The translations under genes and the position numbers were made by a program. This document shows positions 26,338 through 35,662 of a stretch of DNA of 64,000 bases, one piece after another. The DNA is from Candidatus Aminicenantota bacterium (GTDB lineage: Bacteria > Acidobacteriota > Aminicenantia > Aminicenantales > Aminicenantaceae). Location of the stretch: assembly GCA_014727835.1 (NCBI GenBank), contig WJMT01000041.1:22106-86105 (forward strand). Reading direction: 5' to 3'. The notes beneath the pieces were generated by a model. It was not told the origin of the DNA and did no database searches. It worked only from the letters and a program-made list of their open reading frames with translations. The first letter of the stretch is position 1. Each line of letters begins with the position of its first letter.

Positions 26338-27456
26338 ATGGATAATGTCAAAGTCGCACTGGTTCATGACTGGCTCACTGGAAGAAGAGGAGGAGAAAAA
26401 GTTTTAGAGGTCCTCTCTGAATTGTTCCCGGACGCTTCTCTATTCACTCTGGTTCATTTTCCGGGAACCCAGATCAAAGAACTTGAACAAAAACAGATCA
26501 TCACCAGTTTTATCCAGAAAATGCCTTTTCTCAAAACAAAATACAGATCCTATCTCCCCTTATATCCCATTGCTTCCGAGCTTTTTGACCTCCAGGATTA
26601 TGACTTGATCATATCCAGTTCGCACTGTGTGGCTAAAGGAATTATACCCAGACCTGATGCCCTTCATATCAGTTATGTTCATTCTCCCATGAGATATGCC
26701 TGGAATCAGTATTTTTCTTATTTTTCAGCTCATAGACTGAATGTTTTTTCCAGATTGTTGATTCCTCCCATCATGCATTGGTTGCGAATCTGGGATGAAT
26801 CTTCTTCACAGAGAGTGGATCACTTCATTGCCAATTCAAAGACAGTGGCCCAGAGAATCCGAAAGTATTACGGCAGGAATTCTGATGTGATCAATCCCCC
26901 TGTCAACACGGATTTTTTCCAACCCGGCTCTCAGACCAAAGATTACTATCTGATTGTTTCAGCTCTGGTTCCTTACAAAAGAATTGACCTTGCTGTGGAA
27001 GCATTCAACCGGACCGGAGATATCCTTTATATTGTGGGAACAGGACCGGATAGAAAAAAATTGAAAAAAAAAGCCCGGGACAACATTCATTTTTTGGGGA
27101 AAGTTTCTGCCGAAGATCTTCTGAGAGTTTACCAGCAGGCCAAAGCGCTGATCATACCCGGGGAAGAGGACTTTGGGATCAATTCACTTGAAGCTCAGTC
27201 ATGTGGAGTTCCAGTTATTGCTTTTGGTCGGGGAGGAGCTACAGAAACCGTTATTCCCGGATCAACCGGGTTGTTTTTCAGACAATTGAATGTGAAAAGC
27301 CTGATGAGTGCTCTTGACAAGTTCAAGAAGTTGACATTTAATAAAACGGAGATAAGAAAAAACACTATCGGATATTCCAGGGTGAGATTTAAAAAGAGGA
27401 TTTCTTCCTTCATCCAAGAGAAATGGAATGATCACCGAGAAAAAAACAAATCATGA
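26338..27456 (+). CDS. Family 4 glycosyltransferase
   Basis: This 372-aa GT-B enzyme begins VALVHDWLTGRRGGEKVLEV, a common opening for GT4 mannosyl- or glucosyltransferases in capsule and O-antigen loci. ISYVHSPMRYAWNQY lies in the acceptor half, and PGEEDFGINSLEAQSCG in the donor half carries the catalytic E-x7-E. It overlaps the next gene by 4 bp. Sugar specificity cannot be assigned. Confidence 0.9.
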   Translation: MDNVKVALVHDWLTGRRGGEKVLEVLSELFPDASLFTLVHFPGTQIKELEQKQIITSFIQKMPFLKTKYRSYLPLYPIASELFDLQDYDLIISSSHCVAKGIIPRPDALHISYVHSPMRYAWNQYFSYFSAHRLNVFSRLLIPPIMHWLRIWDESSSQRVDHFIANSKTVAQRIRKYYGRNSDVINPPVNTDFFQPGSQTKDYYLIVSALVPYKRIDLAVEAFNRTGDILYIVGTGPDRKKLKKKARDNIHFLGKVSAEDLLRVYQQAKALIIPGEEDFGINSLEAQSCGVPVIAFGRGGATETVIPGSTGLFFRQLNVKSLMSALDKFKKLTFNKTEIRKNTIGYSRVRFKKRISSFIQEKWNDHREKNKS

Positions 27457-28901
27457 TAAAAAAGCATAGAACCAGATTGATTGGCCTTTTTGTTTTCAGT
27501 GATATCATAGGAATTCTTATCTCATATTTTTATTCTTACGGATTCCGTTTTTATGGATATATCATCCCTGTCAATCCCATAAAGGGAATTCCGCCCATTA
27601 AATCCTATATTTTCATTTTCCCTTTATTTCTCATCATCCATATGGGCATATTTTTTGTTCAGGGATTTTACAGGACTCGCCTGAAAAGAACCGGGGTGGA
27701 AGATTTTTTCATGATCACGCTCAATACAGTGTTTACTGTCATTGTGGTGATGGGCTTTTTGAATTATCTCAATGCCTACAGTCAGGGGCCGGCTCCTCTG
27801 TTTCGGATCGATTTCAAATTGTCCCATGGTTTTCTGGGAGTCTATGTCATCAGTGTCATCTTTGTTCTGTCTTTTTTGAGAAACCAGATTTACTATTTCA
27901 TGAAAAGACGCTATGCCAGAGGATTGGACCTCCAGAGCGTATTGATTGTTGGAGCAGGAAAGATGGGGCAGACAATTGCCGAAAAATTGTCTGAATACAA
28001 GGACCTGGGTTTTATAGTGAAAGGATTTCTGGATGATGAACGGAAAAAGGGAGAGTTCATTCCTGTAGGAGAAGGGATCGAGGTTTTGGGATCGGTCAAG
28101 GACTTGGAGGAGGTGATCCAAGAAAGGGGCATCTCTGATGTGTATGTGGCGCTTGATTTGAACAATTATCCTAAAATCTTGGATATATTGAAAAGCATCG
28201 ACAAATACATGGTCAAAGTGAGGTTGATACCAGACCTGTTCCAACTCTTGACTCTCAAAGCAAGAATCGAAGATTTGGATGGATTTCCGGTTATCAGCAT
28301 TGATGAGCCGCCTATGAGAGGTGTGATGCTGTTTGCTAAAAGGGCTATTGATGTGCTGGTATCCTTTGTTTTATTGATTGCATTGACTCCTGTATTCGTG
28401 ATAATCGCCATTCTGATCAAATTGGATTCCAGGGGGCCCATCCTGTATCATCAGGAAAGAGTGGGCCTGGATGGAAAAAAATTTGTGATGCATAAGTTTA
28501 GAACCATGGTCTCAGGAGCAGAGAAAAAAACAGGCCCTGTCATGTGCCGGCCTGATGATCCCAGAGTCACTCGTATTGGAAAACATTTGAGAAAATTCAG
28601 TTTGGATGAACTGCCTCAAATCCTCAATGTCCTGTTGGGAGAGATGAGTCTCATTGGGCCCAGACCTGAAAGAGAGGTCTTCGTGGAAAATTTCAGGGAA
28701 AAAATGCCCAAGTATATGTTGAGGCACAAAGTCAAAGCAGGAATCACCGGATGGGCACAAGTTCATGGGTTGAGACAGAATACAGATTATGACAAACGGC
28801 TTGAATATGACTTTTATTATATTCAGAATTGGTCGCTTCTTCTGGATATGAAAATATTTTGGAAGACAATACAAAGGGGATTTATAGATAAAAGAGCTTG
28901 A
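27453..28901 (+). CDS. Polyprenyl glycosylphosphotransferase (initiating sugar transferase)
   Basis: This 482-aa membrane enzyme moves a sugar-1-phosphate from a nucleotide sugar onto undecaprenyl phosphate to start glycan assembly. Four N-terminal TM helices (residues about 8-125) are followed by a Rossmann-like CoA-binding-type domain (VLIVGAGKMGQTIAEKL). A fifth TM then leads into the catalytic bacterial sugar transferase domain, with MHKFRTMV, SLDELPQILNVLLGEMSLIG, and GITGWAQVHG. The domain order is the WcaJ/WbaP/EpsE type. It closes the six-gene operon. No flippase or polymerase gene is in the window. Confidence 0.93.
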   Translation: MIKKHRTRLIGLFVFSDIIGILISYFYSYGFRFYGYIIPVNPIKGIPPIKSYIFIFPLFLIIHMGIFFVQGFYRTRLKRTGVEDFFMITLNTVFTVIVVMGFLNYLNAYSQGPAPLFRIDFKLSHGFLGVYVISVIFVLSFLRNQIYYFMKRRYARGLDLQSVLIVGAGKMGQTIAEKLSEYKDLGFIVKGFLDDERKKGEFIPVGEGIEVLGSVKDLEEVIQERGISDVYVALDLNNYPKILDILKSIDKYMVKVRLIPDLFQLLTLKARIEDLDGFPVISIDEPPMRGVMLFAKRAIDVLVSFVLLIALTPVFVIIAILIKLDSRGPILYHQERVGLDGKKFVMHKFRTMVSGAEKKTGPVMCRPDDPRVTRIGKHLRKFSLDELPQILNVLLGEMSLIGPRPEREVFVENFREKMPKYMLRHKVKAGITGWAQVHGLRQNTDYDKRLEYDFYYIQNWSLLLDMKIFWKTIQRGFIDKRA

Positions 28902-28914
28902 AAAACGAGCGGTT

Positions 28915-29517
28915 TTATTCCAGGCTTGTGTTTTGAGCTCTGGATTTGCTTTGGTGGATCCATTTGATTCCAATGTAAGTGTAATGGATCCCGGAGATGA
29001 GAGTTGTCACCAGAGTCAATACAAACAAAAGGTAGAGATATGCTGTTTCCAGCTGGATCAGATTAAAGAAAAGCACAACTAATGGAACAGCCATCTGAAA
29101 AACAGTGCTGGTTTTTCCGGAAAAAGTGGGAGGAAAATTTTTCCGACCTAAGGTTTTAAAAGCCGCCAGAGCACCCAGGACAATGTAGATGTCCCGTCCG
29201 ATCACAGCTAGGGTCAACCAGAGGGGGATGACATTTGGAGTATTGAGGGAAGGGATGGAAAGAGCAACATATGATACGGTCATTAAAATTTTATCTCCGA
29301 TGGGATCGAGCAGTGCACCGAGGTTTGATTTTTGATTGAAGATCCTTGCCACGGCTCCGTCAAAAAAGTCAGTGGAAATCGCGATGATGAAGATAAGGAA
29401 AGCTTCGCGTGTTTTCCCAGCCAGGATAAAGTAGAGGAAAAAAGGACTTAAAACCAAGCGAAAAAAGGATATGATATTGGGGGCGGTGATGATGGCGTGT
29501 TCTTTTTTGTTTTTCAC
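28915..29517 (-). CDS. pgsA: CDP-diacylglycerol--glycerol-3-phosphate 3-phosphatidyltransferase
   Basis: This 200-aa integral membrane enzyme makes phosphatidylglycerol phosphate. The CDP-alcohol phosphatidyltransferase motif (D-G-x2-A-R-x8-G-x3-D-x3-D) is complete in FDGAVARIFNQKSNLGALLD plus PIGD. It has about five TM helices. The next gene upstream ends one base before its start, so it is the last gene of the miaA-hflX operon. PgsA fits better than other family members by length and motif context. Confidence 0.88.
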   Translation of the reverse strand: MKNKKEHAIITAPNIISFFRLVLSPFFLYFILAGKTREAFLIFIIAISTDFFDGAVARIFNQKSNLGALLDPIGDKILMTVSYVALSIPSLNTPNVIPLWLTLAVIGRDIYIVLGALAAFKTLGRKNFPPTFSGKTSTVFQMAVPLVVLFFNLIQLETAYLYLLFVLTLVTTLISGIHYTYIGIKWIHQSKSRAQNTSLE

Positions 29518-29518
29518 T

Positions 29519-30841
29519 TTATTTTATCAGGGAGAGCAAAGTATTGACAGCTTTGAGTGCATCCTGGCCTGATACAGGATTTTCAGGATTGAAATTTCCT
29601 CCCATAGAGGTGTTGAGGATTCCATATGATAGTGCCATGATGATAGGCCTGTAGTAAAAATTATTCGGCGATACATCTGGGAGCTGTATGGATTGCGGGG
29701 GGATCTGTTGAATCAGAGAGTATCCGTTTTGCTTGAGGTGATTGATGAGCCGGAAGATGATTTCAGCTAACTGGGCTCGGGTCACTATGTTTTTGGGTTT
29801 GAATGTGTGGTTGGGATAGATATCCAGTATTTCCATGGAAGTCAGCTTGAGGATGTATTCGGAAGCCCAGGATGTTGAAATGTCTATGATTATAGGAGGC
29901 TCTGCACGCGTATCTGGCAGGTATTTCTGGAACTTCACTCCAATAAGGGCGGCCATGTCTTCATTGGTTGCCGTCTCACGGGAAGGAATGGAGTCATATT
30001 GGCTGGGAAGCTCAAAAATCCCTAATCTGTTTTTCAACTGTTGGATGCGGTTTTCGATTTCTTGGTCTTCTGGACTTAATTTTTTCAAATCTTTATAGGC
30101 TTCCAGGCTTCTCTTGAATTCTTCTTTGCGGAATAATGCATCAGCATATAATTTGAGGGCCTCTTTGTTTTCTGGCTTCTGGGACAGCAAAGTTTTGAGA
30201 TGAATGAGAGCATTATCATATTTTCCCTCTTTGAGGTATAAATCGGCAAGTGCTGAGTGGGCTTCTTCTGAGTCAGGAGAATAATAAAGAGCTTTGAGAT
30301 AAGCTCTTTCGCTGGCCTGAGTATTTCCCTGGTTCAGGTGGTCTTTGGCCTCCTGGAGGGTATCCATGGTTTTTTGTGTTTTGATTTGTTCGTATCTGGA
30401 TTTGGCCCATGTTTGATTGGGTTCCCTTTTCAGGACTTCCCTGTATTGGATAAAAGCGAGTTCATCTCTCTGTGTTTTCTGGTAGAGCTGGGCAAGGCCC
30501 AGATGTGTGAGAGCAATGTCCGGGCCTTGCTGGAGAGCTGTTTTGAAATATTGTTCGGCTCGCTGGAAATCATTGAGCAGAAAATAGGCATAGGCTGTAA
30601 TGGTGTAATAAAAGGGATTTTCCGGGCTGACTTTTGAGACCTGGTTCAAAGCCCTTCGTCCGTCTCCTCTTTTGATGTCATTCCAGGCTTCTTCAATAAC
30701 AATCCGTTCATCGAGAGAAAGTTCTGATATTTTTGACTGGGGCAGTGTTCCAGTGGAGATTTGGGGGCTGGGGATTTGTTCTATGCGACAGGACCAAATC
30801 AATAACAGAGCTAATAATGAGATTAATATTATTTTTTTCAT
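29519..30841 (-). CDS. TPR lipoprotein with C-terminal SLH-type domains
   Basis: This 440-aa protein has a lipobox (LLLIWSC) after a short signal sequence. It carries about five TPR units between residues 55 and 265 (for example ALTHLGLAQLYQKTQRDELA and EEAHSALADLYLKEGKYDNA). Two S-layer-homology-like repeats follow near the C-terminus (around IYPNHTFKPKNIVTRAQLAE and LPDVSPNNFYYRPIIMALSY). The layout suggests an envelope anchor that binds cell-wall or surface polymers. Its start overlaps the hflX stop by one base, so it is co-transcribed with hflX and pgsA. Its role is unknown. Confidence 0.82.
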   Translation of the reverse strand: MKKIILISLLALLLIWSCRIEQIPSPQISTGTLPQSKISELSLDERIVIEEAWNDIKRGDGRRALNQVSKVSPENPFYYTITAYAYFLLNDFQRAEQYFKTALQQGPDIALTHLGLAQLYQKTQRDELAFIQYREVLKREPNQTWAKSRYEQIKTQKTMDTLQEAKDHLNQGNTQASERAYLKALYYSPDSEEAHSALADLYLKEGKYDNALIHLKTLLSQKPENKEALKLYADALFRKEEFKRSLEAYKDLKKLSPEDQEIENRIQQLKNRLGIFELPSQYDSIPSRETATNEDMAALIGVKFQKYLPDTRAEPPIIIDISTSWASEYILKLTSMEILDIYPNHTFKPKNIVTRAQLAEIIFRLINHLKQNGYSLIQQIPPQSIQLPDVSPNNFYYRPIIMALSYGILNTSMGGNFNPENPVSGQDALKAVNTLLSLIK

Positions 30842-32100
30842 TACTTTTGATCTCCTTTTTGTATAAAAGGTAAAAAATTCATCATTTTTTTGGGTTCAGC
30901 TAATATTTTCAAAAAAAAGCAGTCACGATGTTCTCTCTTTTTTAGCACAATTGACCATTTAGGGAAAGAATGAATTAAATTTTTTTTGGATTTTGGGAGG
31001 CGAAGCTCAAATGTCTGGAGGTCTTTGAAGATAATGGAGCTGATTTTTTCTTTCAGGCTATTGATTCCCAGGCCTTGTTTGGCAGAAATATAGGCAGAGT
31101 CTGAGTTCGATTCCCTATTTTTGGCCAGCAGTTCCTGTTTGTTATTAAGAAGATCGATCTTGTTATACACTTTGATCACAGGGATATCCTGTACACCGAT
31201 TTCAGCCAAAGTTTTTTCCACTGCAGTGATTTGTGAAGTCAAATACTCTGACGTGAAATCGATCACATGACAGATGCAGTCGGCTTGGTTCACTTCTTCC
31301 AGGGTCGCTTGAAAGGCGGTCTTCAGTTCAGATGGAAGATTTCGTATAAAACCGACAGTGTCGCTTAGAAAAAAGAAGCTCCCATCCGAAAGATTCACCC
31401 GTCGGATGACGGGATCAAGGGTGGCAAAGAGCTGTCTGGATACAAATTTGTTCTCATGAGTCAAAAGATTGAATAAGGTGGATTTTCCTGCGTTGGTGTA
31501 TCCCACAATAGATGTGACAGGAATCGGTCCTTTGGACCGTCTTTGTCTTTGATTCCGCCTGCGCTTTTGGATTTTTCTGATATCATTGTTTATCTTGGCA
31601 ATTCTGTCTTGAATCCGGCGGCGGTCTTCTTCTAATTTTTTTTCTCCGGGGCCTCTTGTTCCGATTCCTCCCCCCAATCGGGAAAGCGCTGTCCCTTTTC
31701 CCGTCAGCCGGGGCAGCATGTAATTGAGCTGCGCGAGTTCGACCTGGAGTTTTCCTTCATTGCTGTGTGCCCGCTGCGCGAATATATCAAGAATGAGCTG
31801 AGTGCGGTCAATGACTTTGCACTGGATTTTTTCCTCCAGAGCATGTTGCTGGACAGGAGATAAAGCTTGGTCAAAGACAATGAGATTGGCATTCAGTTGG
31901 TCCTTGAGTTTTTTGAGTTCTTCGGCCTTGCCTTCTCCTATAAAGAATTTGGGATTGATTTGGGGCTTGTGCTGTCTTTGTTTTTTGATGGTTTGAGCTC
32001 CGGCTGCTTTGACCAGTCCGCTGAGTTCTTTGAGAGATTCCTCAGATTTTGTTTTTTCCTTTTTGTTTTTGGATAAATTGATGATTATTGCTTTTTCCAT
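30841..32100 (-). CDS. hflX: Ribosome-associated GTPase HflX
   Basis: This 419-aa GTPase of the Obg-HflX group splits stalled ribosomes in E. coli. The N-terminal HflX domain includes [16 protein letters not shown] and [16 protein letters not shown]. The G domain has [15 protein letters not shown] (P-loop), LSDTVGFI and YNKIDLL. It overlaps miaA by 16 bp upstream and the TPR-SLH gene by 1 bp downstream. The miaA-hflX pairing is the same as in E. coli. Confidence 0.95.
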   Translation of the reverse strand: MEKAIIINLSKNKKEKTKSEESLKELSGLVKAAGAQTIKKQRQHKPQINPKFFIGEGKAEELKKLKDQLNANLIVFDQALSPVQQHALEEKIQCKVIDRTQLILDIFAQRAHSNEGKLQVELAQLNYMLPRLTGKGTALSRLGGGIGTRGPGEKKLEEDRRRIQDRIAKINNDIRKIQKRRRNQRQRRSKGPIPVTSIVGYTNAGKSTLFNLLTHENKFVSRQLFATLDPVIRRVNLSDGSFFFLSDTVGFIRNLPSELKTAFQATLEEVNQADCICHVIDFTSEYLTSQITAVEKTLAEIGVQDIPVIKVYNKIDLLNNKQELLAKNRESNSDSAYISAKQGLGINSLKEKISSIIFKDLQTFELRLPKSKKNLIHSFPKWSIVLKKREHRDCFFLKILAEPKKMMNFLPFIQKGDQK

Positions 32101-33023
32101 TTTTTGAGTCTGTCTGATATGTATTGTTTTATGCTTTTATAGTCATAGGGAGAGAACCATTTGATCCCTTCCATTTTGTTGAACCAAGTGATTTGGCGTT
32201 TGGCATAATGGCGGGTGGATTTTTTAGTGGATCGGATGGCTTGTTTGAGTGTGATCTCATTGTTTAAAAATTTGAGGATGTGTTTGTAGCCGATGGCTCT
32301 GAATGGAGGAGAATCTTCTTTGACTCCCGATTCCAGCAGGGCTTGGACTTCTTTAACCATCCCTTTTTCAAACATTCTGTCAACTCTGTTTTCGATCCTT
32401 TGATAGAGACTCTTCCTGTCTGTGATGAGTCCGATTTTGATCACATCAAAATCTTCAACAAAAGATGTGGTGTTGAGAAAATGTTCGGACAGCGGTTTTT
32501 TGGTGGCACGGTACACTTCAAGTGCTCTGATAATCCGCAGTCGATCATTTTTGCCTATTTTATCATGATATTCGGGATCAACTTTTTTGAGCTCCCTCCT
32601 GAGTTTTTCAAGTCCGAATTCATCCGCTTCTTTCTCAAGCTGGCTTCGCTGAGTATGGTGGGTTTCTTTTTCTGGATACAAGCCATTCAAAAGCGCTTTG
32701 AGATAAAGACCTGTCCCTCCGGTTATTATGGGAAGTTTTTTTCGTTTTTGGATTGATTGAATGGCCTCCAGGCTTTTTTTTACAAAATCCGCAGCTGTGA
32801 ATTGAGTGGAAGGCTTGATAATGCTTATCAGATGATGGGGAATATTTTCCCTGTTTTCAGGAGGGATTTTATCTGTACCGATGTCAAAACCTTGATAGAC
32901 CTGCATGGAATCACAGTTGATGATCTCAGCGTTGAAATCACGGGCGCACTTCAAGGCTGTGGCGCTTTTTCCCACACAAGTGGGCCCGAGAATGACCAGA
33001 AGGTTTTTATCTTTAAATTCCAA
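32085..33023 (-). CDS. miaA: tRNA dimethylallyltransferase
   Basis: This 312-aa enzyme prenylates A37 of tRNAs that read UNN codons. The P-loop is [16 protein letters not shown], and [17 protein letters not shown] and [14 protein letters not shown] are diagnostic. The start codon is a TTG at 33023, which gives MEFKDKN. A 28-codon hydrophobic ORF ends inside this start region. It overlaps hflX by 16 bp. Confidence 0.95.
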   Translation of the reverse strand: MEFKDKNLLVILGPTCVGKSATALKCARDFNAEIINCDSMQVYQGFDIGTDKIPPENRENIPHHLISIIKPSTQFTAADFVKKSLEAIQSIQKRKKLPIITGGTGLYLKALLNGLYPEKETHHTQRSQLEKEADEFGLEKLRRELKKVDPEYHDKIGKNDRLRIIRALEVYRATKKPLSEHFLNTTSFVEDFDVIKIGLITDRKSLYQRIENRVDRMFEKGMVKEVQALLESGVKEDSPPFRAIGYKHILKFLNNEITLKQAIRSTKKSTRHYAKRQITWFNKMEGIKWFSPYDYKSIKQYISDRLKKWKKQ

Positions 33024-33099
33024 TTTTTACCATAAGCCCTATTGCCAAAACTGTCACAAGTATCAAAAGACCTATGATTTGGTTTTTTTTGAATTCCAT
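33013..33099 (-). CDS. Candidate 28-aa single-TM micropeptide
   Basis: This reading frame is too short for the track: MEFKKNQIIGLLILVTVLAI, then GLMVKIGI and TAA. It is one predicted TM helix with a basic N-terminus. It overlaps the 3' end of the PATAN gene by 28 bp and the miaA TTG start by 11 bp, so it could couple the two. There is no strong ribosome site, so it may also be chance. Confidence 0.3.
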   Translation of the reverse strand: MEFKKNQIIGLLILVTVLAIGLMVKIGI

Positions 33100-34190
33100 T
33101 TGCCGATATTTTTTAAGTTTTTTGTGATTCTTGACTCGTGATCATCTCCCAGAGTTTTTTTAACAGCCAAGACTTCTGCAGCCAGGATCTCATTGAGGGC
33201 ATTCAGAAACAGCTTTAATTTGATTTCTCCGGGAAGTCCGGGATTTGTGGAAGGAGTGGAACTGATATGGACGGTTCCGTCCTGTGAAAGGCGGATGTTC
33301 TGGAGCTGGGGAGGGAGGTGCGGTTTGATGTCTTTGATGCATTTTTCAAGAACACTCAGGGCAACAGGGCCGATTTCTTTGGATATGTATTTGAAAATGC
33401 AAACACATTTTTGATTGAATGAATCGAGCAGCCGGTTGAGTTCGACTTTGGATAATTCCTGTGTGAGATGATTCAGTGCTTTGTGAGGGGGACCTGCGAT
33501 CCTTAGACATGAAAAAAGATAAATCAGACGATTGACCTCATTTTGTCCTATTTCAGAGTGCTGATACAGCTGGTCTCGTTTCATTTTATCTCCGATGAGA
33601 TTCAAAAGATATTTTTCGTTGGGATTCAGTTCTTTATTCAGAAACGATTTGTTGGGATATTGATGGATGTATTGGTCTTGAGCAGGAAGTTGCGAATCGA
33701 TGATTTTCTGGTTTTTCATTTGATAAATACCTTTTTTTATGACCTTGATGGTTGAGACTGAGGCTAGGATTTCTGACTCGTTGAGTTCCTGGGTAGGATC
33801 AAAGAAAAATTCAGCTTCTTGTTGGTCAAACAGAGGAAACAGGTCAAAGGCCATAAACGTTTTCAGAAAGCTCCATAATTTTAAGGAAGACAGGGCATTG
33901 AGCTCAGTTATGGATTTGAACAGGGAAATTTGTTTAGACTGGGCTAATTTCTCACATTTTTTGATACTTGTTGAGGAGATTTTTTTTTCATCATGCAGAA
34001 ATTTAGCAAAGCTCCTTTGATCCCAGGAAGAAGCAAAAGCTGTGACATCTCCGTTAAAGAAATCTATTTTTTTGGGATGTTTCTGTGTTTTGATTTCAAG
34101 GCGGCCTGTTCGTTTCGAATTCCAGATCCGGTAAAGCACATAGGGAAAAGGGTTATCTGAAAGATTTCCATTCAGCCAAAGTTTTTCCAT
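33072..34190 (-). CDS. PATAN/DUF4388-type protein
   Basis: This 372-aa cytosolic protein has an N-terminal PATAN/DUF4388-like domain (LNGNLSDNPFPYVLYRIWNS, then KTQKHPKKIDFFNGDVTAFA). Helical segments and a basic, lysine-rich C-terminus follow. PATAN domains sit in signalling proteins of bacteria with two-component or gliding systems, but no receiver or kinase is attached here. It heads the minus-strand run that leads to miaA. Its regulatory target is unknown. Confidence 0.65.
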   Translation of the reverse strand: MEKLWLNGNLSDNPFPYVLYRIWNSKRTGRLEIKTQKHPKKIDFFNGDVTAFASSWDQRSFAKFLHDEKKISSTSIKKCEKLAQSKQISLFKSITELNALSSLKLWSFLKTFMAFDLFPLFDQQEAEFFFDPTQELNESEILASVSTIKVIKKGIYQMKNQKIIDSQLPAQDQYIHQYPNKSFLNKELNPNEKYLLNLIGDKMKRDQLYQHSEIGQNEVNRLIYLFSCLRIAGPPHKALNHLTQELSKVELNRLLDSFNQKCVCIFKYISKEIGPVALSVLEKCIKDIKPHLPPQLQNIRLSQDGTVHISSTPSTNPGLPGEIKLKLFLNALNEILAAEVLAVKKTLGDDHESRITKNLKNIGKWNSKKTKS

Positions 34191-34253
34191 AGCTATACTT
34201 TATAAATGAATGGAAATGATGTCAAACAGTTCAACTCCGGAGGATCTGGAATG

Positions 34254-34961
34254 TCATCCCATAAAACTCAGGCTCAGCACGCCTATGCCGATGTTTAACA
34301 GGCTTTTGAGGAGCCAAAATCCGTATGATATGAACAATGCTTTTTTGAGCTTGATGTTGAAAACAGAAGAAAGGCCGTAACTCAAAACCCCAAACATCCA
34401 CAGCTGAAAAAAATCGATTTGGCTTAGCACCACAAATTCGAGAGACAGGGCTTCGAGTTTTGGAAACAATAATGCCATGCTTGTGGTGGTTCCCATATAG
34501 GATTTGCTGGTGATGATCATAAGGAGTCTGACTCCAGCTCCGAGAATTTTGTCAATCAAGCTGGCATGAAGAAATGTGGAAAAGATTTGAGCATATCTTC
34601 CTTCAGTGGAAGTCAGGCGTCCTAAAACCATAATGACAGCAGCAGATAATAAAAAACCCAGCAGAACAACAAGAGGGGTGAATACAAATGATTGGAGCAG
34701 GACCTGGATTTTGGAGGGATTTTGCATCCTGTCCAGCATTTGATTGAACCGCTCTTCTCCGATTCTTTCTTTCAGCTCCAGATTGTTTTTAAAGGTGTTG
34801 ATGCTGTCCTGCTGAGAATAAGGCTGAACAAAAATGGTGAAAAGGGATGCGGCGATCAGCACGACAATGAGAACATCTTTCCAGGGAGCGTTTTTGGCTA
34901 CAGAAGCGAATGTTTCTTGGGGATTAAAGAAAACACCTTGGATTCGATTTATTAAGTTCAT
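34254..34961 (-). CDS. Yip1-domain integral membrane protein (ABC-locus)
   Basis: This 235-aa protein has about five TM segments and the [17 protein letters not shown]-terminal signature, which makes it a paralogue of the gene at 12309-12905. Its ATG overlaps the stop of the upstream ABC ATPase gene by 4 bp, so it is translated together with the transporter parts. It sits where an FtsX/MacB-like permease would be expected, but it has none of the FtsX features (no large periplasmic MacB domain). Its function is unknown. Confidence 0.8.
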   Translation of the reverse strand: MNLINRIQGVFFNPQETFASVAKNAPWKDVLIVVLIAASLFTIFVQPYSQQDSINTFKNNLELKERIGEERFNQMLDRMQNPSKIQVLLQSFVFTPLVVLLGFLLSAAVIMVLGRLTSTEGRYAQIFSTFLHASLIDKILGAGVRLLMIITSKSYMGTTTSMALLFPKLEALSLEFVVLSQIDFFQLWMFGVLSYGLSSVFNIKLKKALFISYGFWLLKSLLNIGIGVLSLSFMG

Positions 34962-35662
34962 GAAGAATCACCTCTTTTGACATCTTTTTCAATCATGCCG
35001 TCTTTTATGTGAATAACCCTTTGGGCATGCATAGCAATGTTGGGATCATGAGTCACCATGATCACTGTATTCCCCTGGGAATGAATTTTATTAAACAACT
35101 TAAGAATTTCTTGTCCGGTTTTTGAGTCGAGGTTTCCTGTGGGCTCATCAGCCAGAAGGATGGAGGGTTCATTGGAAAGAGCCCGAGCAATGGCCACTCT
35201 TTGCCTTTCCCCTCCGGATAGTTCAGAAGGACGGTGGTCTTTACGGTTGAAGATTTCAACCATTTTCAAAGCATTTTCCACTTTTTTGACTCTTGATTTT
35301 TTGTTTTCTCCCTTGTAAATCAGGGGAAGCTCCACATTATGGAAAGCAGTGGCTCTGGACAACAGGTTGAATACTTGAAAGACAAAGCCGATCTCTTGAT
35401 TTCTGATAAAGGCAAGTTCGTTATCATCCATAGAGCTGACCAGTTTGTTTTTCAAATAATATTTTCCTTTGGAGGGAGTGTCCAAACATCCGAGTATATT
35501 CATAATGGTTGATTTTCCTGAGCCGGAAGGCCCCATAATAGCCAGGAATTCATTTTTTTTGACTGTGAATGTGACTCCACACAGAGCTTTGACTTCTTGT
35601 TTGCCCAGTTGATAAATTTTCCACAGGTTTTCAGCTGAAATGATGACATGGTTGTCAGTCAT
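34958..35662 (-). CDS. ABC transporter ATP-binding protein (MacB/LolD-type)
   Basis: This 234-aa ATPase contains the Walker A motif ([10 protein letters not shown]), the Q-loop ([14 protein letters not shown]), the signature [15 protein letters not shown], and Walker B with the D-loop ([16 protein letters not shown]). These match the MacB/LolD/FtsE-type MPC ATPases. It overlaps the adaptor gene upstream and the Yip1 gene downstream by 4 bp each. No FtsX-like permease follows. The partner is therefore either elsewhere or the Yip1 protein. Confidence 0.92.
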   Translation of the reverse strand: MTDNHVIISAENLWKIYQLGKQEVKALCGVTFTVKKNEFLAIMGPSGSGKSTIMNILGCLDTPSKGKYYLKNKLVSSMDDNELAFIRNQEIGFVFQVFNLLSRATAFHNVELPLIYKGENKKSRVKKVENALKMVEIFNRKDHRPSELSGGERQRVAIARALSNEPSILLADEPTGNLDSKTGQEILKLFNKIHSQGNTVIMVTHDPNIAMHAQRVIHIKDGMIEKDVKRGDSS

